Below, piece by piece: positions 18,928 to 27,863 of a stretch of 64,000 nt of DNA. The stretch's first letter is position 1. The number at the start of each line of letters is the position of its first letter. The position numbers were made by a program, and so were the translations under genes. The stretch is from Microbulbifer halophilus (GTDB lineage: Bacteria > Pseudomonadota > Gammaproteobacteria > Pseudomonadales > Cellvibrionaceae), in the NCBI RefSeq assembly GCF_026183675.1, contig NZ_JAPIVK010000006.1, positions 92,879 through 156,878 on the forward strand. The letters are read 5' to 3'. Below the pieces are notes generated by a model. That model searched no databases, was not told the origin of the DNA, and worked only from the letters and a program-made list of their open reading frames with translations.

Positions 18928-19755
18928 ATGTCGGAACAACAATCGAATCGCGGCTGGATCATCGGCCTGGCAGTCATCGCCATCATCGCCATTGCCGCCT
19001 ACTTTATCCTGTCCGCGGACAAGGCGCCCGAGCCGGCGCCGCCGGTGGCGGTCGAAGAGCCGGAGCAGGCGGAGGAGCCGGCACCGGACCTGGAACCCGC
19101 ACCCGCCGAACCGGAACCCGCCCCCGCGGAGCCAGCCCCGGAACCGGAGCGCGAGCTGCCGCCGCTGAACGACAGCGACGAGACCTTCCGCGGCGACCTG
19201 CTGAGCCTGGCACCGGACGGCGCCCTGGGTCGCTGGCTGGTTTCCGACGAACTGCTGCGCAAATGGGTGGCCGCCGTCAACGCCGCCTCCAGCGGCCAGA
19301 TGATGGCCAAGAACCGCCCCTATAACTCGCCCAGAGGGGAGCTGGCGGTCGATGAGGAAGGGGCCACCGGAATGGTGCTGTCGGAGGAAAACTACCGTCG
19401 CTACGACACGCCCGTGCGCCTGTTTGCCGCCATGGATACCGACACCGCCATCGATCTCTACCAGTTCTGGTACCCGCGCCTGCGGGAGGCCTTCGGCGAA
19501 CTGGGAATGCGGGATAAAAAATTCCACAACGTGCTGCTGAAAGCCATCGACCAGGCCCTGGCCGCCTCCGATGTAGACGAGCCCATCCAGTTGGTGCGCC
19601 CGTCGGTCTACTACAAATTTGCCGACCCCAAGCTGGAGCGGTTGCCCGGGGTGCACAAACTGATGATCCGCATGGGGCCGGACAATGCGGCGCGGGTGAA
19701 GGAAAAACTGAAGGAACTGAAAGCAGAACTGGAACAGATAACACCGGAAAGCTGA
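18928..19755 (+). CDS. DUF3014-family single-pass membrane protein
   Basis: The start at 18928 has a good AAGGAG site; longer in-frame starts run into the divergent gene and lack a ribosome site. The 275-residue protein has one N-terminal transmembrane helix (WIIGLAVIAIIAIAAYFIL), then a Pro/Glu-rich linker (about 33-80) and a globular domain. The pattern of that domain (RWLVSDELLRKWVAAVN, YQFWYPRLREAFGELG, YKFADPKLE) matches DUF3014 proteins. Function is unknown. It probably belongs with neither the amylases nor the Usp gene functionally. Confidence 0.8.
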   Translation: MSEQQSNRGWIIGLAVIAIIAIAAYFILSADKAPEPAPPVAVEEPEQAEEPAPDLEPAPAEPEPAPAEPAPEPERELPPLNDSDETFRGDLLSLAPDGALGRWLVSDELLRKWVAAVNAASSGQMMAKNRPYNSPRGELAVDEEGATGMVLSEENYRRYDTPVRLFAAMDTDTAIDLYQFWYPRLREAFGELGMRDKKFHNVLLKAIDQALAASDVDEPIQLVRPSVYYKFADPKLERLPGVHKLMIRMGPDNAARVKEKLKELKAELEQITPES

Positions 19756-19911
19756 ACTCCGAAAACAGACACGGAGGTGTGTTAATCTACCCCTGCCGGC
19801 TGCAGCCGGCCGAGGGGTATGCGCGGCTGGCGCGGCCGGGGACTGGCTCGTTCGATGGTAGTTTCCGAACCATCGGGCGTGCATCAGGGAATTCCCAGCT
19901 GAGGAGAGAAA

Positions 19912-20751
19912 ATGCAAGCCGAGCAGAAAACCATCTTTGTCGTCGTCGACCCCAACGATGAAAAGCACGTAGCCCTGGAACGGGCCCTCACCACCGCCAG
20001 ACTGCGCAACCCCCAACCCAGGTTGGTCATTTTTGTCGCCGTGGACGGCGAGGCCGTCGACACCCGCGCAAGCAACGACCACCTGTTTCGCGACGAGTTC
20101 TGGTTCCGCGACCAGATCCGCACCCCGCTAGAGGAAGCCGGCCTGGATTACGAGCTGCAGGTGTGCTGGTCCAGCGACTGGCAGGGCGCGATCATACAGG
20201 AGTCCAAGCGCTACAGTGCCGAACTGGTCTACCTGCCGGTACACGCCAAGACCAGCCGTCGATTTACATTCACAGAATCCAAATGGCAGGTGCTGAAACA
20301 GGCCAGGTGCCCGGTGGTACTGATTCGCCCCGGCGCCAAGGACAACCGCAAGGTGGTGCTGGCCACAGTCAACTACCAGGCACAGAAAGCCGGGCAGCGG
20401 GAACTCAACCGCCTGATCAGTTCACAGGCCAACTATTTCGCCGAGCGCTACGATGCGGAGCTGCACCTGGTGAACGCCTACCTGGATTCCATGCTCTACC
20501 CGGACCGCGGCGCCCTGGCCAAGCTGGCGGACAAGACCGGCGTCCCCACCCACCGCATTCACGTCAAGCAGGGCTATACCAACGAAGTGGTGGCGGACAT
20601 AGCCAGCGAAATCGACGCGGACCTGGTGGTGATGGGCACCCTCAACCAGTACGGCGCCACCGGCTCGCTGCTGCGGGGCAACACCGCCGAGCGGGTGATC
20701 GGCTCGCTGGATACGGATGTTATGGTCTGTAACGAGTTTAGCCACGCCTAA
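19912..20751 (+). CDS. Tandem-domain universal stress protein (UspE-like)
   Basis: The 279-residue protein has two Usp domains: one at about 5-140 with a degenerate site, and one at about 148-276. The second ends with GTLNQYGATGSLLRGNTAERV, the G-x2-G-x9-G(S/N) nucleotide-binding loop of ATP-binding Usp proteins. Length and arrangement match UspE-type proteins. It is cytoplasmic and likely linked to general stress or motility control. It has its own upstream region and ribosome site (GAGGAGAG) and is followed by a GC-rich hairpin. Confidence 0.88.
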   Translation: MQAEQKTIFVVVDPNDEKHVALERALTTARLRNPQPRLVIFVAVDGEAVDTRASNDHLFRDEFWFRDQIRTPLEEAGLDYELQVCWSSDWQGAIIQESKRYSAELVYLPVHAKTSRRFTFTESKWQVLKQARCPVVLIRPGAKDNRKVVLATVNYQAQKAGQRELNRLISSQANYFAERYDAELHLVNAYLDSMLYPDRGALAKLADKTGVPTHRIHVKQGYTNEVVADIASEIDADLVVMGTLNQYGATGSLLRGNTAERVIGSLDTDVMVCNEFSHA

Positions 20752-20773
20752 TCGACTGAGCTGCAAGCCAACC

Positions 20774-20797
20774 GGCCGCCGGCCCTGTCCGGCGGCC
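20774..20797 (+). terminator. GC-rich hairpin after the Usp gene
   Basis: GGCCGCCGG, loop CCCTGT and CCGGCGGCC form a perfect 9-bp stem 23 bases after the Usp stop. No T-run follows, so termination efficiency is uncertain. Confidence 0.55.
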
Positions 20798-21009
20798 ACC
20801 CCCCACCCTACTCCCCACAAGGGGCTGACGCGGTAGTCGGCCTACCATTGGATACTGGAAAACTATCGTCACCGGTACCTCTGGAGGTCAGCACCGTGAG
20901 AACCGCAACCCCGCTCGGCATTTATTTGCCGCCGAAACCCCGCCCCTGCACAACTCCCGCACCCTTGTAAGTTGTACATTGACACAGGCTGATACAAGAG
21001 AAGCTCAAC

Positions 21010-22860
21010 ATGAAGAATATTAACCGGCTTGCGACAATCGCCCTGTCCTCCGCGATGCTCAGTGGCCCCACGGTTTCCAGCGCCCAGGACGGCGAGGAAT
21101 TCGTGCCGCAATGGGCGAAGCGGGCCGTCTGGTACCAGATTTTCCCCGAACGCTTCCGCAATGGCGACCCTTCCAACGACCCGAAAATGAAGGATATTCT
21201 CGGCGCCGATCCGCAGGAGCCGCCCAGGGAATGGCAGATTCACCCTTGGGGTAGCGACTGGTACCGGTTGCAACCCTACGAACAAGCCAATGACGAGCGG
21301 GAACTCTGGAAGCACCTGTTGCGGCGCCGCTATGGCGGCGACCTTCAGGGAATCATCGATCAGCTCGACTATGTGAGCGACCTAGGCATCAATGCCATTT
21401 ACCTGAATCCCGTCTTCGACTCGCCGTCGCTGCATAAGTACGACGGCGCCAGCTACCACCATATCGACCCCAATTTCGGGCCGGACCCCGAAGGCGACCG
21501 GAAATTGATGGCCGAGGAGAACCCGCAGGATCCTTCCAGCTGGGTCTGGACCAGGGCCGATGAACTGGCGCTGAAGCTGATTGACGAAGCCCATGAACGC
21601 GGTATCAGGATCATATTCGACGGCGTATTCAATCATATGGGCACCAATAGTTTTGCCTTCCAGAACCTGCTCGAGTACCAGGAAGAGTCGCCCTACAAAG
21701 ACTGGTTTACGGTCGAGTCCTTCCGCAATGAACGCAAGGGGACGAAATTCAGGTACTCCGGCTGGTTCGGCGTGGAGTCCCTGCCCGAGTTCAAGGAGGA
21801 TGAAAACGGCCTGGTAGAGGGACCGAGAAACTATGTATTTGCCGCTACCCGGCGCTGGATGAACCCGATGGGCAAGGGTGTCGGGCACGGCATTGACGGC
21901 TGGCGGCTGGATGTCGCCTACGACGTTCACCACAATTTCTGGAAGGCCTGGCGCAACCACGTAAAATCGATCAATCCCGAGGCCTATCTGACCGCAGAGA
22001 TCGTCGACGAGCCGGAAACAGTAAAACCCTACTTCCAGGGCGACGAATTCGACGGCGAGATGAATTACAACTTTGCCTTCGCCGCTGCCGAGTTCTTCTT
22101 CAATCCCACAGACACAGACATCAGCGTCAGCGAGTTCAACCGGAAACTGGCGGATCTCCGGGGGCTCTATCCACAGGGCGTGGCTTACGTCGTGCAGAAC
22201 CTGTTTGGAAGCCACGACGCCAACCGGATTGGCTCGCATATCGTCAATCGCGGAATCGGCAACTTCCGGGACTGGGGGGATTACTTTACCAAGTCACAGG
22301 TTACCAACAACCCCGACTACTCTGTGCGCAAACCCAACCGGCATGAGATTCAGTTGCAAAAACTCTTTGCCATCTTCCAGATGACCTACGTGGGCGCGCC
22401 GATGATCTACTACGGCGACGAAGTGGGCATGTGGGGTGCAAATGACCCGGATTCACGCAAACCGATGATCTGGTCCGATATCGAGTATGAAGACGAAGTC
22501 TACATGCCCGACGGCAGTACGCGATCCCCCGACAAAGTGGCTGTCAATACGGGTCTGCTATCCCACTACCGGGCTTTGATTCGGGTTCGCAACCGAAATC
22601 CGGCGCTGCAACTGGGTGATTTCGAGCCGGTACTGATCGACGATGAGCGCCAGCTCTACGGCTATCAGCGCACCTATCGCGACAACCGGGCCCTGGTCAT
22701 ACTGAACAACTCCCCCCGGGAAAAGGCCGTTTCGACAGCAATACTGGGAGACTCGCGCTGGCGCGATGTACTGAATGAAAAGGGACAGGCTTTCGACCAC
22801 CAGCCCAACGATATGGCAATCGATGCACGGGATGGACTGATCCTGATCAGGGAGCGGTAG
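21010..22860 (+). CDS. GH13 maltodextrin-degrading enzyme, periplasmic
   Basis: The 616-residue protein has a signal peptide (about 1-25, ending VSSAQ). The barrel begins almost directly after it with WAKRAVWYQIFPERFRNGDP, the entry motif of cyclomaltodextrinase/neopullulanase-like GH13 enzymes, but it lacks their usual N-terminal domain. Region I is FDGVFNH and region II is GWRLDVAYD with nucleophile D301. The acid/base is E330 (TAEIVDEP), and FGSHDANR gives D403. It ends with a C-terminal beta-domain. Base composition is slightly less GC-rich than the neighbouring amylases. It converges on the TonB receptor gene, and both use one bidirectional terminator. Likely role: periplasmic hydrolysis of imported maltodextrins. 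Confidence 0.9.
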   Translation: MKNINRLATIALSSAMLSGPTVSSAQDGEEFVPQWAKRAVWYQIFPERFRNGDPSNDPKMKDILGADPQEPPREWQIHPWGSDWYRLQPYEQANDERELWKHLLRRRYGGDLQGIIDQLDYVSDLGINAIYLNPVFDSPSLHKYDGASYHHIDPNFGPDPEGDRKLMAEENPQDPSSWVWTRADELALKLIDEAHERGIRIIFDGVFNHMGTNSFAFQNLLEYQEESPYKDWFTVESFRNERKGTKFRYSGWFGVESLPEFKEDENGLVEGPRNYVFAATRRWMNPMGKGVGHGIDGWRLDVAYDVHHNFWKAWRNHVKSINPEAYLTAEIVDEPETVKPYFQGDEFDGEMNYNFAFAAAEFFFNPTDTDISVSEFNRKLADLRGLYPQGVAYVVQNLFGSHDANRIGSHIVNRGIGNFRDWGDYFTKSQVTNNPDYSVRKPNRHEIQLQKLFAIFQMTYVGAPMIYYGDEVGMWGANDPDSRKPMIWSDIEYEDEVYMPDGSTRSPDKVAVNTGLLSHYRALIRVRNRNPALQLGDFEPVLIDDERQLYGYQRTYRDNRALVILNNSPREKAVSTAILGDSRWRDVLNEKGQAFDHQPNDMAIDARDGLILIRER

Positions 22861-22957
22861 CCCGGTCCGGCCTGTTTGAAACAGCCGCTTGATGGCGAAG
22901 AGATGGTTCGATCCTGAATAGAAGTGCAGCTGTCATTTTCGCAATCCTCGCGATCGA

Positions 22958-22996
22958 CAAAAAAACCCCTGCAATACGGAATTGCAGGGGTCTTTT
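22958..22996. terminator. Bidirectional Rho-independent terminator
   Basis: ACCCCTGCAAT, loop ACGGA and ATTGCAGGGGT form a perfect 11-bp stem with an A-run before and CTTTT after. It can end both the plus-strand GH13 gene and the minus-strand TonB receptor gene. Confidence 0.88.
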
Positions 22997-23019
22997 ATCT
23001 GCGAGACTAGCTGGCGGAA

Positions 23020-25803
23020 TTACAGCTCGTAGCTGAAGCCCAACAGGTAAGTCTTGCCGTAGCTCTGGTAGTCGCGTACCTGGAGCTCATTGTCGCCACT
23101 CAGGGTGGTGAAGGGTTCGTCAGTCAGGTTGATTCCCTGCAGATAGACGGACAGCCCCTCAAGGCCGGAGATACCGGCATCGGTAAAGTCGTAACCGAGC
23201 TGGGCGTCGACAATGGTTTCACCCAGTACATCCACCTGCTCGGTATTAAAGCCGAGACCGTAGACATCGCCCTTGAAGTCGGAACGCTTGCGCACGCTGG
23301 TGCGGGCGGAGAAACCATGGTTCTCGTAGTACAGGGTCAGGGTTTCGATACGGTCGGACAGTCCCGGCAGTTCGAACTCGTTGTCGTTCTGGTCCTCGAT
23401 ATCGGAACTCACGCCGGTGTGGCTGGCCAGCAGGCCGAAACCATCCAGGCTCTCGGAGAAGGCGTTGAATGGCAGGGTCACAGACAGCTCGTAACCCTGC
23501 AGGGTACCGCCGCCGGCGTTGATCTTGCCATAGGCAGTGGCTGTGGAATTCTCCGGCACTTCCCCGGTGGACGGATCCGCCACACCCGTCAGCTCAACCT
23601 GATAGTTGTCGTCAAAGTGCCAGTTGCTCAGATCCTTCCAGAAAAGAGCGGCCGAGAAGTAACCTTCGTCGCTGAAGTAGTTTTCGTAGGAGAGGTCGAC
23701 ACCGACCGCCTCCTTCGGCTCCAGCGTCGGGTTGCCGCCACTAATTACCCAGTTGTTGCCATTCGTATCCGGCGTCTGGTTGTAATTCACTTCCAGGGAC
23801 GCGTTCATTTCATCCATGCGCGCGCGGGAAATGGTTTTTGCCGCACCGAAGCGCAGGGTCTGCTGGTCGTCGATCTCCAACGCCAGGTTCAGGCTCGGCA
23901 ACAGCCGGCCGTAATCATGACCGAGTTTGGTCGGCGTGGCGACGACCAGGCCCTCTTCGGTGGTCTGGCCGGCATGGCCCCTGGACTGCTGTTCGGTGTA
24001 GACGTAGCGCAGCCCGGCATTGCCGGAAAGCGGCAGCCCCGCCACCTGGGTTTCAAAGCCTGCCTGCGCAAACGCAGCGGTCACTTCTTCGCTGACACTG
24101 TAGGACTTTGTCAGGTGGTCGATCCCGGTGAGCGACTCGTCCAGCAGGTTGTAGTAACCGTCGTTCATCATTGCTGCGGCGTCGTAGGCGATCATGTCGC
24201 CCATGCCGATAAAGTCCAGGGAAGCCGTACCCAGACGGTAGTCCTCCGGCACTTCCAGCATCTCCGGGAAGTCCGTCAGAGTCATGTAGTAACCGCCGGA
24301 CTGCTTGGTCTTGGTGCGATCGCGGTAGGAAACGCCGTAGTTGATTTCGTTGACTAAGCCCAGATCCACCATCTGGCTGGCGGCGAGTTTGATCGTGGTC
24401 AGCTCGTCATCGATAGTCGGCGTATTGAGGAAGCCGTCCTGTGCGGTATTCTCGCCTGCTGTACCGGTCAGGTTGTAGTAATCGTTCAACGCGGAGCTGG
24501 CACCCCAAGACAGCGGACCACCTAGCTGGATCAGATCCCAATCACTGTAGTCCAGTTCGTGGTCGAATTTGGCGCCGGTGTTGCCTCCGTCAAAGGTATA
24601 GGTGAGGTCTTCGGCAATACCTTCGTTATCACCGCGGCCAGTGCCGGAGTAACTCTCGAAGCTCCAGATATCCCGCTCGACAGTTGAATGGCTGGCATCG
24701 AACTCCAACTGGAAAGTGTCGCTGAAATCGTACTTGGTATTGAAACCGAAGGATCCCAGCTCGGCCTGGCGAGTTTCCAGGTCGTTACGCACAACGACGC
24801 GTTGGTCTTCCACGGTACCGCTGCTGACAAAGCCGGACGCTTCGTCGATTTCGTTGGCACTGACAGGACCCTGCCCCCAGGCCATCGGAACCTCGATACC
24901 ACGCAGGATCTTCTCGTCATTGAAGTCCACGTAGAGGGCATCGAAAGTGGTGTGCAGCTTGTCGTTGGGCTGCAGTTCCACTACCAGCATGGCGCTGTCG
25001 CGTTCCAGTACGGAGGAGCGTACAAAGGGCTTGGCCCCACCCAGTACAGAGTAATCTTCCAGCCCCGGCGTGTCTGTGCGATAGCCCCACGTATTCCAGC
25101 GCTCTTCCTGGTTCGGGGAGCTCATGGTGTTGTAGGCGAAAGCTACACCGATAGTGTCGTCGGCGAACTGGTCGATATAGGAGAAGGTGGCGCGATGACC
25201 GCTATCTTCGCCGTCCGGATTCAGCTTGTCGAAACCAGTCTGCTCCAGCTGCCCATTGAACTTGACCACACGCTCGCCACGCTCCAGCGGTTTGACGGTC
25301 TGCATGTCGATCACGCCGGCAATACCTTCTGCCTCGATATTGGCCTGCGGCGTTTTATAGACAGTGACACCACTCATGATCTCTGAGGGATAGAGATCGA
25401 ACTCTACGCCGCGGTTATCGCCAATGGAAACCTGCTCGCGGCCATTGAAGGTGGTGGCACTCTCGTTTTCACCAAAACCGCGGATGGTCACCCGACTGGC
25501 GCGACCATCCAGACGCTGGGTGGCGAGCCCCGGCAGGCGCGAGATGGACTCGGCGATGGAGGAATCCGGCAGCTTGCCGATATCCTCGGCGGAGATAGCC
25601 TCAACCACGGCCTTGGCGTCGCGTTTGGTGTCGATGGAGTCCATCACACTCTTGCGGAAGCCGGTGACAGTTACCTCTTCAAGTGTATTGGAGACGCCCT
25701 CTTCTGCGGCGAAAGCCGGCAGCGAAACACTCACGGCTGCTACCGCAGCGGACAGCAAAGTGGGCCGGAAGGCCCCCTTACCTTTATAGGATTGACTCAT
25801 CAT
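23020..25803 (-). CDS. TonB-dependent receptor, MalA-like (maltodextrin uptake)
   Basis: The 927-residue outer-membrane receptor starts with a signal peptide (ending PAFAAE) and a TonB-box-like stretch (LEEVTVTGFRKS). The plug domain (about 50-170) contains AEDIGKLPDSSIAESISRLPGL and RGFGENESATTFNGR. The rest is a 22-strand-type barrel ending with an aromatic-rich strand (YLLGFSYEL). The plug pattern is that of the Caulobacter/Xanthomonas carbohydrate receptors. Position among amylases and next to glucokinase points to maltodextrin transport across the outer membrane. A GGGAGAAG ribosome site precedes the tandem ATG ATG. Confidence 0.93.
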   Translation of the reverse strand: MMSQSYKGKGAFRPTLLSAAVAAVSVSLPAFAAEEGVSNTLEEVTVTGFRKSVMDSIDTKRDAKAVVEAISAEDIGKLPDSSIAESISRLPGLATQRLDGRASRVTIRGFGENESATTFNGREQVSIGDNRGVEFDLYPSEIMSGVTVYKTPQANIEAEGIAGVIDMQTVKPLERGERVVKFNGQLEQTGFDKLNPDGEDSGHRATFSYIDQFADDTIGVAFAYNTMSSPNQEERWNTWGYRTDTPGLEDYSVLGGAKPFVRSSVLERDSAMLVVELQPNDKLHTTFDALYVDFNDEKILRGIEVPMAWGQGPVSANEIDEASGFVSSGTVEDQRVVVRNDLETRQAELGSFGFNTKYDFSDTFQLEFDASHSTVERDIWSFESYSGTGRGDNEGIAEDLTYTFDGGNTGAKFDHELDYSDWDLIQLGGPLSWGASSALNDYYNLTGTAGENTAQDGFLNTPTIDDELTTIKLAASQMVDLGLVNEINYGVSYRDRTKTKQSGGYYMTLTDFPEMLEVPEDYRLGTASLDFIGMGDMIAYDAAAMMNDGYYNLLDESLTGIDHLTKSYSVSEEVTAAFAQAGFETQVAGLPLSGNAGLRYVYTEQQSRGHAGQTTEEGLVVATPTKLGHDYGRLLPSLNLALEIDDQQTLRFGAAKTISRARMDEMNASLEVNYNQTPDTNGNNWVISGGNPTLEPKEAVGVDLSYENYFSDEGYFSAALFWKDLSNWHFDDNYQVELTGVADPSTGEVPENSTATAYGKINAGGGTLQGYELSVTLPFNAFSESLDGFGLLASHTGVSSDIEDQNDNEFELPGLSDRIETLTLYYENHGFSARTSVRKRSDFKGDVYGLGFNTEQVDVLGETIVDAQLGYDFTDAGISGLEGLSVYLQGINLTDEPFTTLSGDNELQVRDYQSYGKTYLLGFSYEL

Positions 25804-26263
25804 CTTCTCCCTGGATTTATCGTTATGGTGAGTAGTTGCATCCTATGAGCGCCTATCATCCATAACATCCTCCCCCCGAGGGGGAGGAGGCGGGAGAAGC
25901 GACCGGGCCCCCGGGCCCGGCGCGATAACACACCGTAACCACTTGTTTTACATAGACTTTATCGGGCCCAAGTGACCCGACCCGGAAGCGGCGGAACCAT
26001 CTGGAGAGACTCGATATGCCCCTCCACCCCTCGATCCACCACAGTCCCCGTCCGGGCCGCATATGATGATTTCACAGGCCCAATCTGTCCAGAAAACAAT
26101 CAAAACGTTGGCAGAACGTCCAGAAAAGACTCGATTTCGATCTATCCGGGAAATGGAAATCCCTCCGGATAGCGATGAAAGGAATCAGAATCCCCTCCTC
26201 CCACCTGCATTTCCGGTGGCGCGGGATTGCGTGGGCCAGACTGAAATGGAAGCTGCCGCCCGC
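25804..26263. other. Intergenic: TonB receptor promoter region
   Basis: No gene is seen. The stretch contains a CCTCCCCC/GGGGGAGG hairpin near 25868-25888 and a GC-only palindrome at 25903-25920 (CCGGGCCCCCGGGCCCGG). GTCCAGAAAA occurs twice as a direct repeat near 26090 and 26120, and TATCCGG...CCGGATA forms an inverted repeat near 26140-26170. The repeats could be activator sites, but nothing ties them to a known regulator. Confidence 0.4.
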
Positions 26264-27226
26264 TCAGTTATCCAGCTGTACCGCGGCCCCGATCAGGGCC
26301 TGAAACCCGGCTTTCAGGGCGTACAGGGGGACCGTCTCCATCCAGCCGTGGACCCGGCCCTTGTCGAGAAAACGCTGTTCGAAGTCGCTTTCCGGCAGCA
26401 GTTCGGCGATACGCGGCAGTATGCCGCCGCCGAGGAAAACACCGCCGCGGCCCCCCAGGTACAGCGCCGCGTCGCCGGCGGTGCTGCCGAGGAAGTTGAG
26501 GAAGTCGATCAGGGCTTCACGGCACATCGGGTCGGAACCATCCAGGCCGCGGCTCCCCACATCCGGCGGGGTCAGATCTTCGGCCCGCTTGCCGTTCAGT
26601 TCGCAGACGGCGCGATAGAGATTCACCAGGCCGTTGCCGGACAGCACCCACTCGTTGAACACCGGCTGGCGGTCCCGCATCAGTATCTGCAGTAGCTGCA
26701 GGTCGCGCTCGGTGGCCGGGGCCAGGTTGGCGTGGCCACCTTCACCGGCCAGTACGTGATAGCGGCCGTTTTCCACCGCCAGGCCGGCCACGCCAAGGCC
26801 GGTGCCCGGACCCAGCACCGCCATCTGTGCGCCCTCGATCCGCGGCGCGTCCCTCAGCACCGTGTAGTCCTCGCTGCCCAGTTTGGGCAGGGACAGGGCC
26901 AGCGCGGCGAAATCGTTGATCAATTCCAGGTGGGCAAAGCCGAACTCCCTACGCAGCGAATCGGCGCAAATACTCCAGCCCAGGTTGGTCATATAGACGC
27001 GGCCGCCGGCCTCGGTCCTGTCCACCGGGCCGGCCGCGGCGATACAGGCGCGCTCGGGCACCGACCGGTCGAGGCTCTCGATCCAGTGGTGGAAGGCGGC
27101 ATCGAAGCCGGCGAACTGCTGGCAGTCCACCACCTTGAGGCACTGCAGTTCATAGCCGCCGTCGGTGGGCTGGGCGATGGCAAAGCGGGCGTTGGTACCG
27201 CCGATATCCGCTACGATGCTTGTCAT
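26264..27226 (-). CDS. glk: Glucokinase
   Basis: The 320-residue protein is a typical proteobacterial ROK-independent glucokinase. It has an N-terminal phosphate loop (VADIGGTNARFAIA), the LINDFAALALSLP segment with the catalytic Asp, and LGPGTGLGVAGL. GEGGHANLAP and a C-terminal GGRGGVFLGGGILPR complete the ATPase core. It phosphorylates cytosolic glucose with ATP. Its place between the maltodextrin receptor and an AraC regulator fits the last step of starch catabolism. It lies downstream of nothing on its strand, so it probably has its own promoter in the 27227-27300 region. Confidence 0.95.
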   Translation of the reverse strand: MTSIVADIGGTNARFAIAQPTDGGYELQCLKVVDCQQFAGFDAAFHHWIESLDRSVPERACIAAAGPVDRTEAGGRVYMTNLGWSICADSLRREFGFAHLELINDFAALALSLPKLGSEDYTVLRDAPRIEGAQMAVLGPGTGLGVAGLAVENGRYHVLAGEGGHANLAPATERDLQLLQILMRDRQPVFNEWVLSGNGLVNLYRAVCELNGKRAEDLTPPDVGSRGLDGSDPMCREALIDFLNFLGSTAGDAALYLGGRGGVFLGGGILPRIAELLPESDFEQRFLDKGRVHGWMETVPLYALKAGFQALIGAAVQLDN

Positions 27227-27863
27227 TGCTTATTACCTGTTATCTCCCTGAAAAGCGGCGCTATAAGTTACGGATTCGGCGGGTAAAAAACCAGCCCTCC
27301 CCGGCGCCGATGGCGTCTCCCCTCCACCGGGAGGGGGAGACAGGCGCCAGTCGGCACTTTTGCGGGGGGCGCCGACAAACATGCGGCCAAAAAAAGACCG
27401 GCACTGGGGCCGGTCCAACTAGCAGAAAGGAAGAAGAAGGCGATGGAGCCCACTGCCTCGGCGACCGCAGTAACCAGGGATGCCGCCTGTGTGGCAGCGG
27501 CGGTCGCGTGATGCGGATCATCGCCGCAGGGGCCGGGTCTGTCGGCCCACTTTCGCCACCGGGGGCAAACTGGGGCCTTGCCACTTTGCCCGGCGGGCGG
27601 GACGCCGGCCATTCCGGGGCCGGGATCTCCGCAGGACTGGAATCGTTGACTGCTCGGTCGGAGCGCTTTCCACTCTGTCGCAAACCGCGGGTTGCCCTTT
27701 TCCCAGTATGGATGCCGAAATGAAACAACCGCCAACAGAGCGTATGGCAACCGGCGACAGCCACAAAATTCATCGCAAGCCAAGATAGGCGCGGCGCTGG
27801 TTATTCTCTATACTGCGCGACAGAACAACACTACAAACAACTCTAATAACCAGCCCGAGCGAG
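27227..27863. other. Intergenic region without a recognised gene
   Basis: Between the divergent glk and araC-type genes I see no ORF with protein-like composition. It holds a minus-strand terminator-like hairpin at 27389-27416, which would end a short transcript starting to its right. Several GC-rich inverted repeats lie around 27530-27610. A small RNA is possible but unproven. The last 60 bases before 27864 are A-rich and probably hold the regulator's promoter. Confidence 0.35.
27389..27416 (-). terminator. Terminator-like hairpin with no recognised upstream gene
   Basis: On the minus strand GGACCGGCC, loop CCAGT and GCCGGTC are followed by TTTTTTT. This is a convincing intrinsic terminator, but only untranslated-looking sequence precedes it up to the AraC gene start at 27864, which lies on the other strand. 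Confidence 0.6.

Noticed and set aside
27261..27783. Two overlapping 170-codon minus-strand ORFs in the glk/araC gap
   Set aside because: Pro/Arg-rich, no domain, and they would read through the terminator hairpin at 27389-27416; not credible genes.
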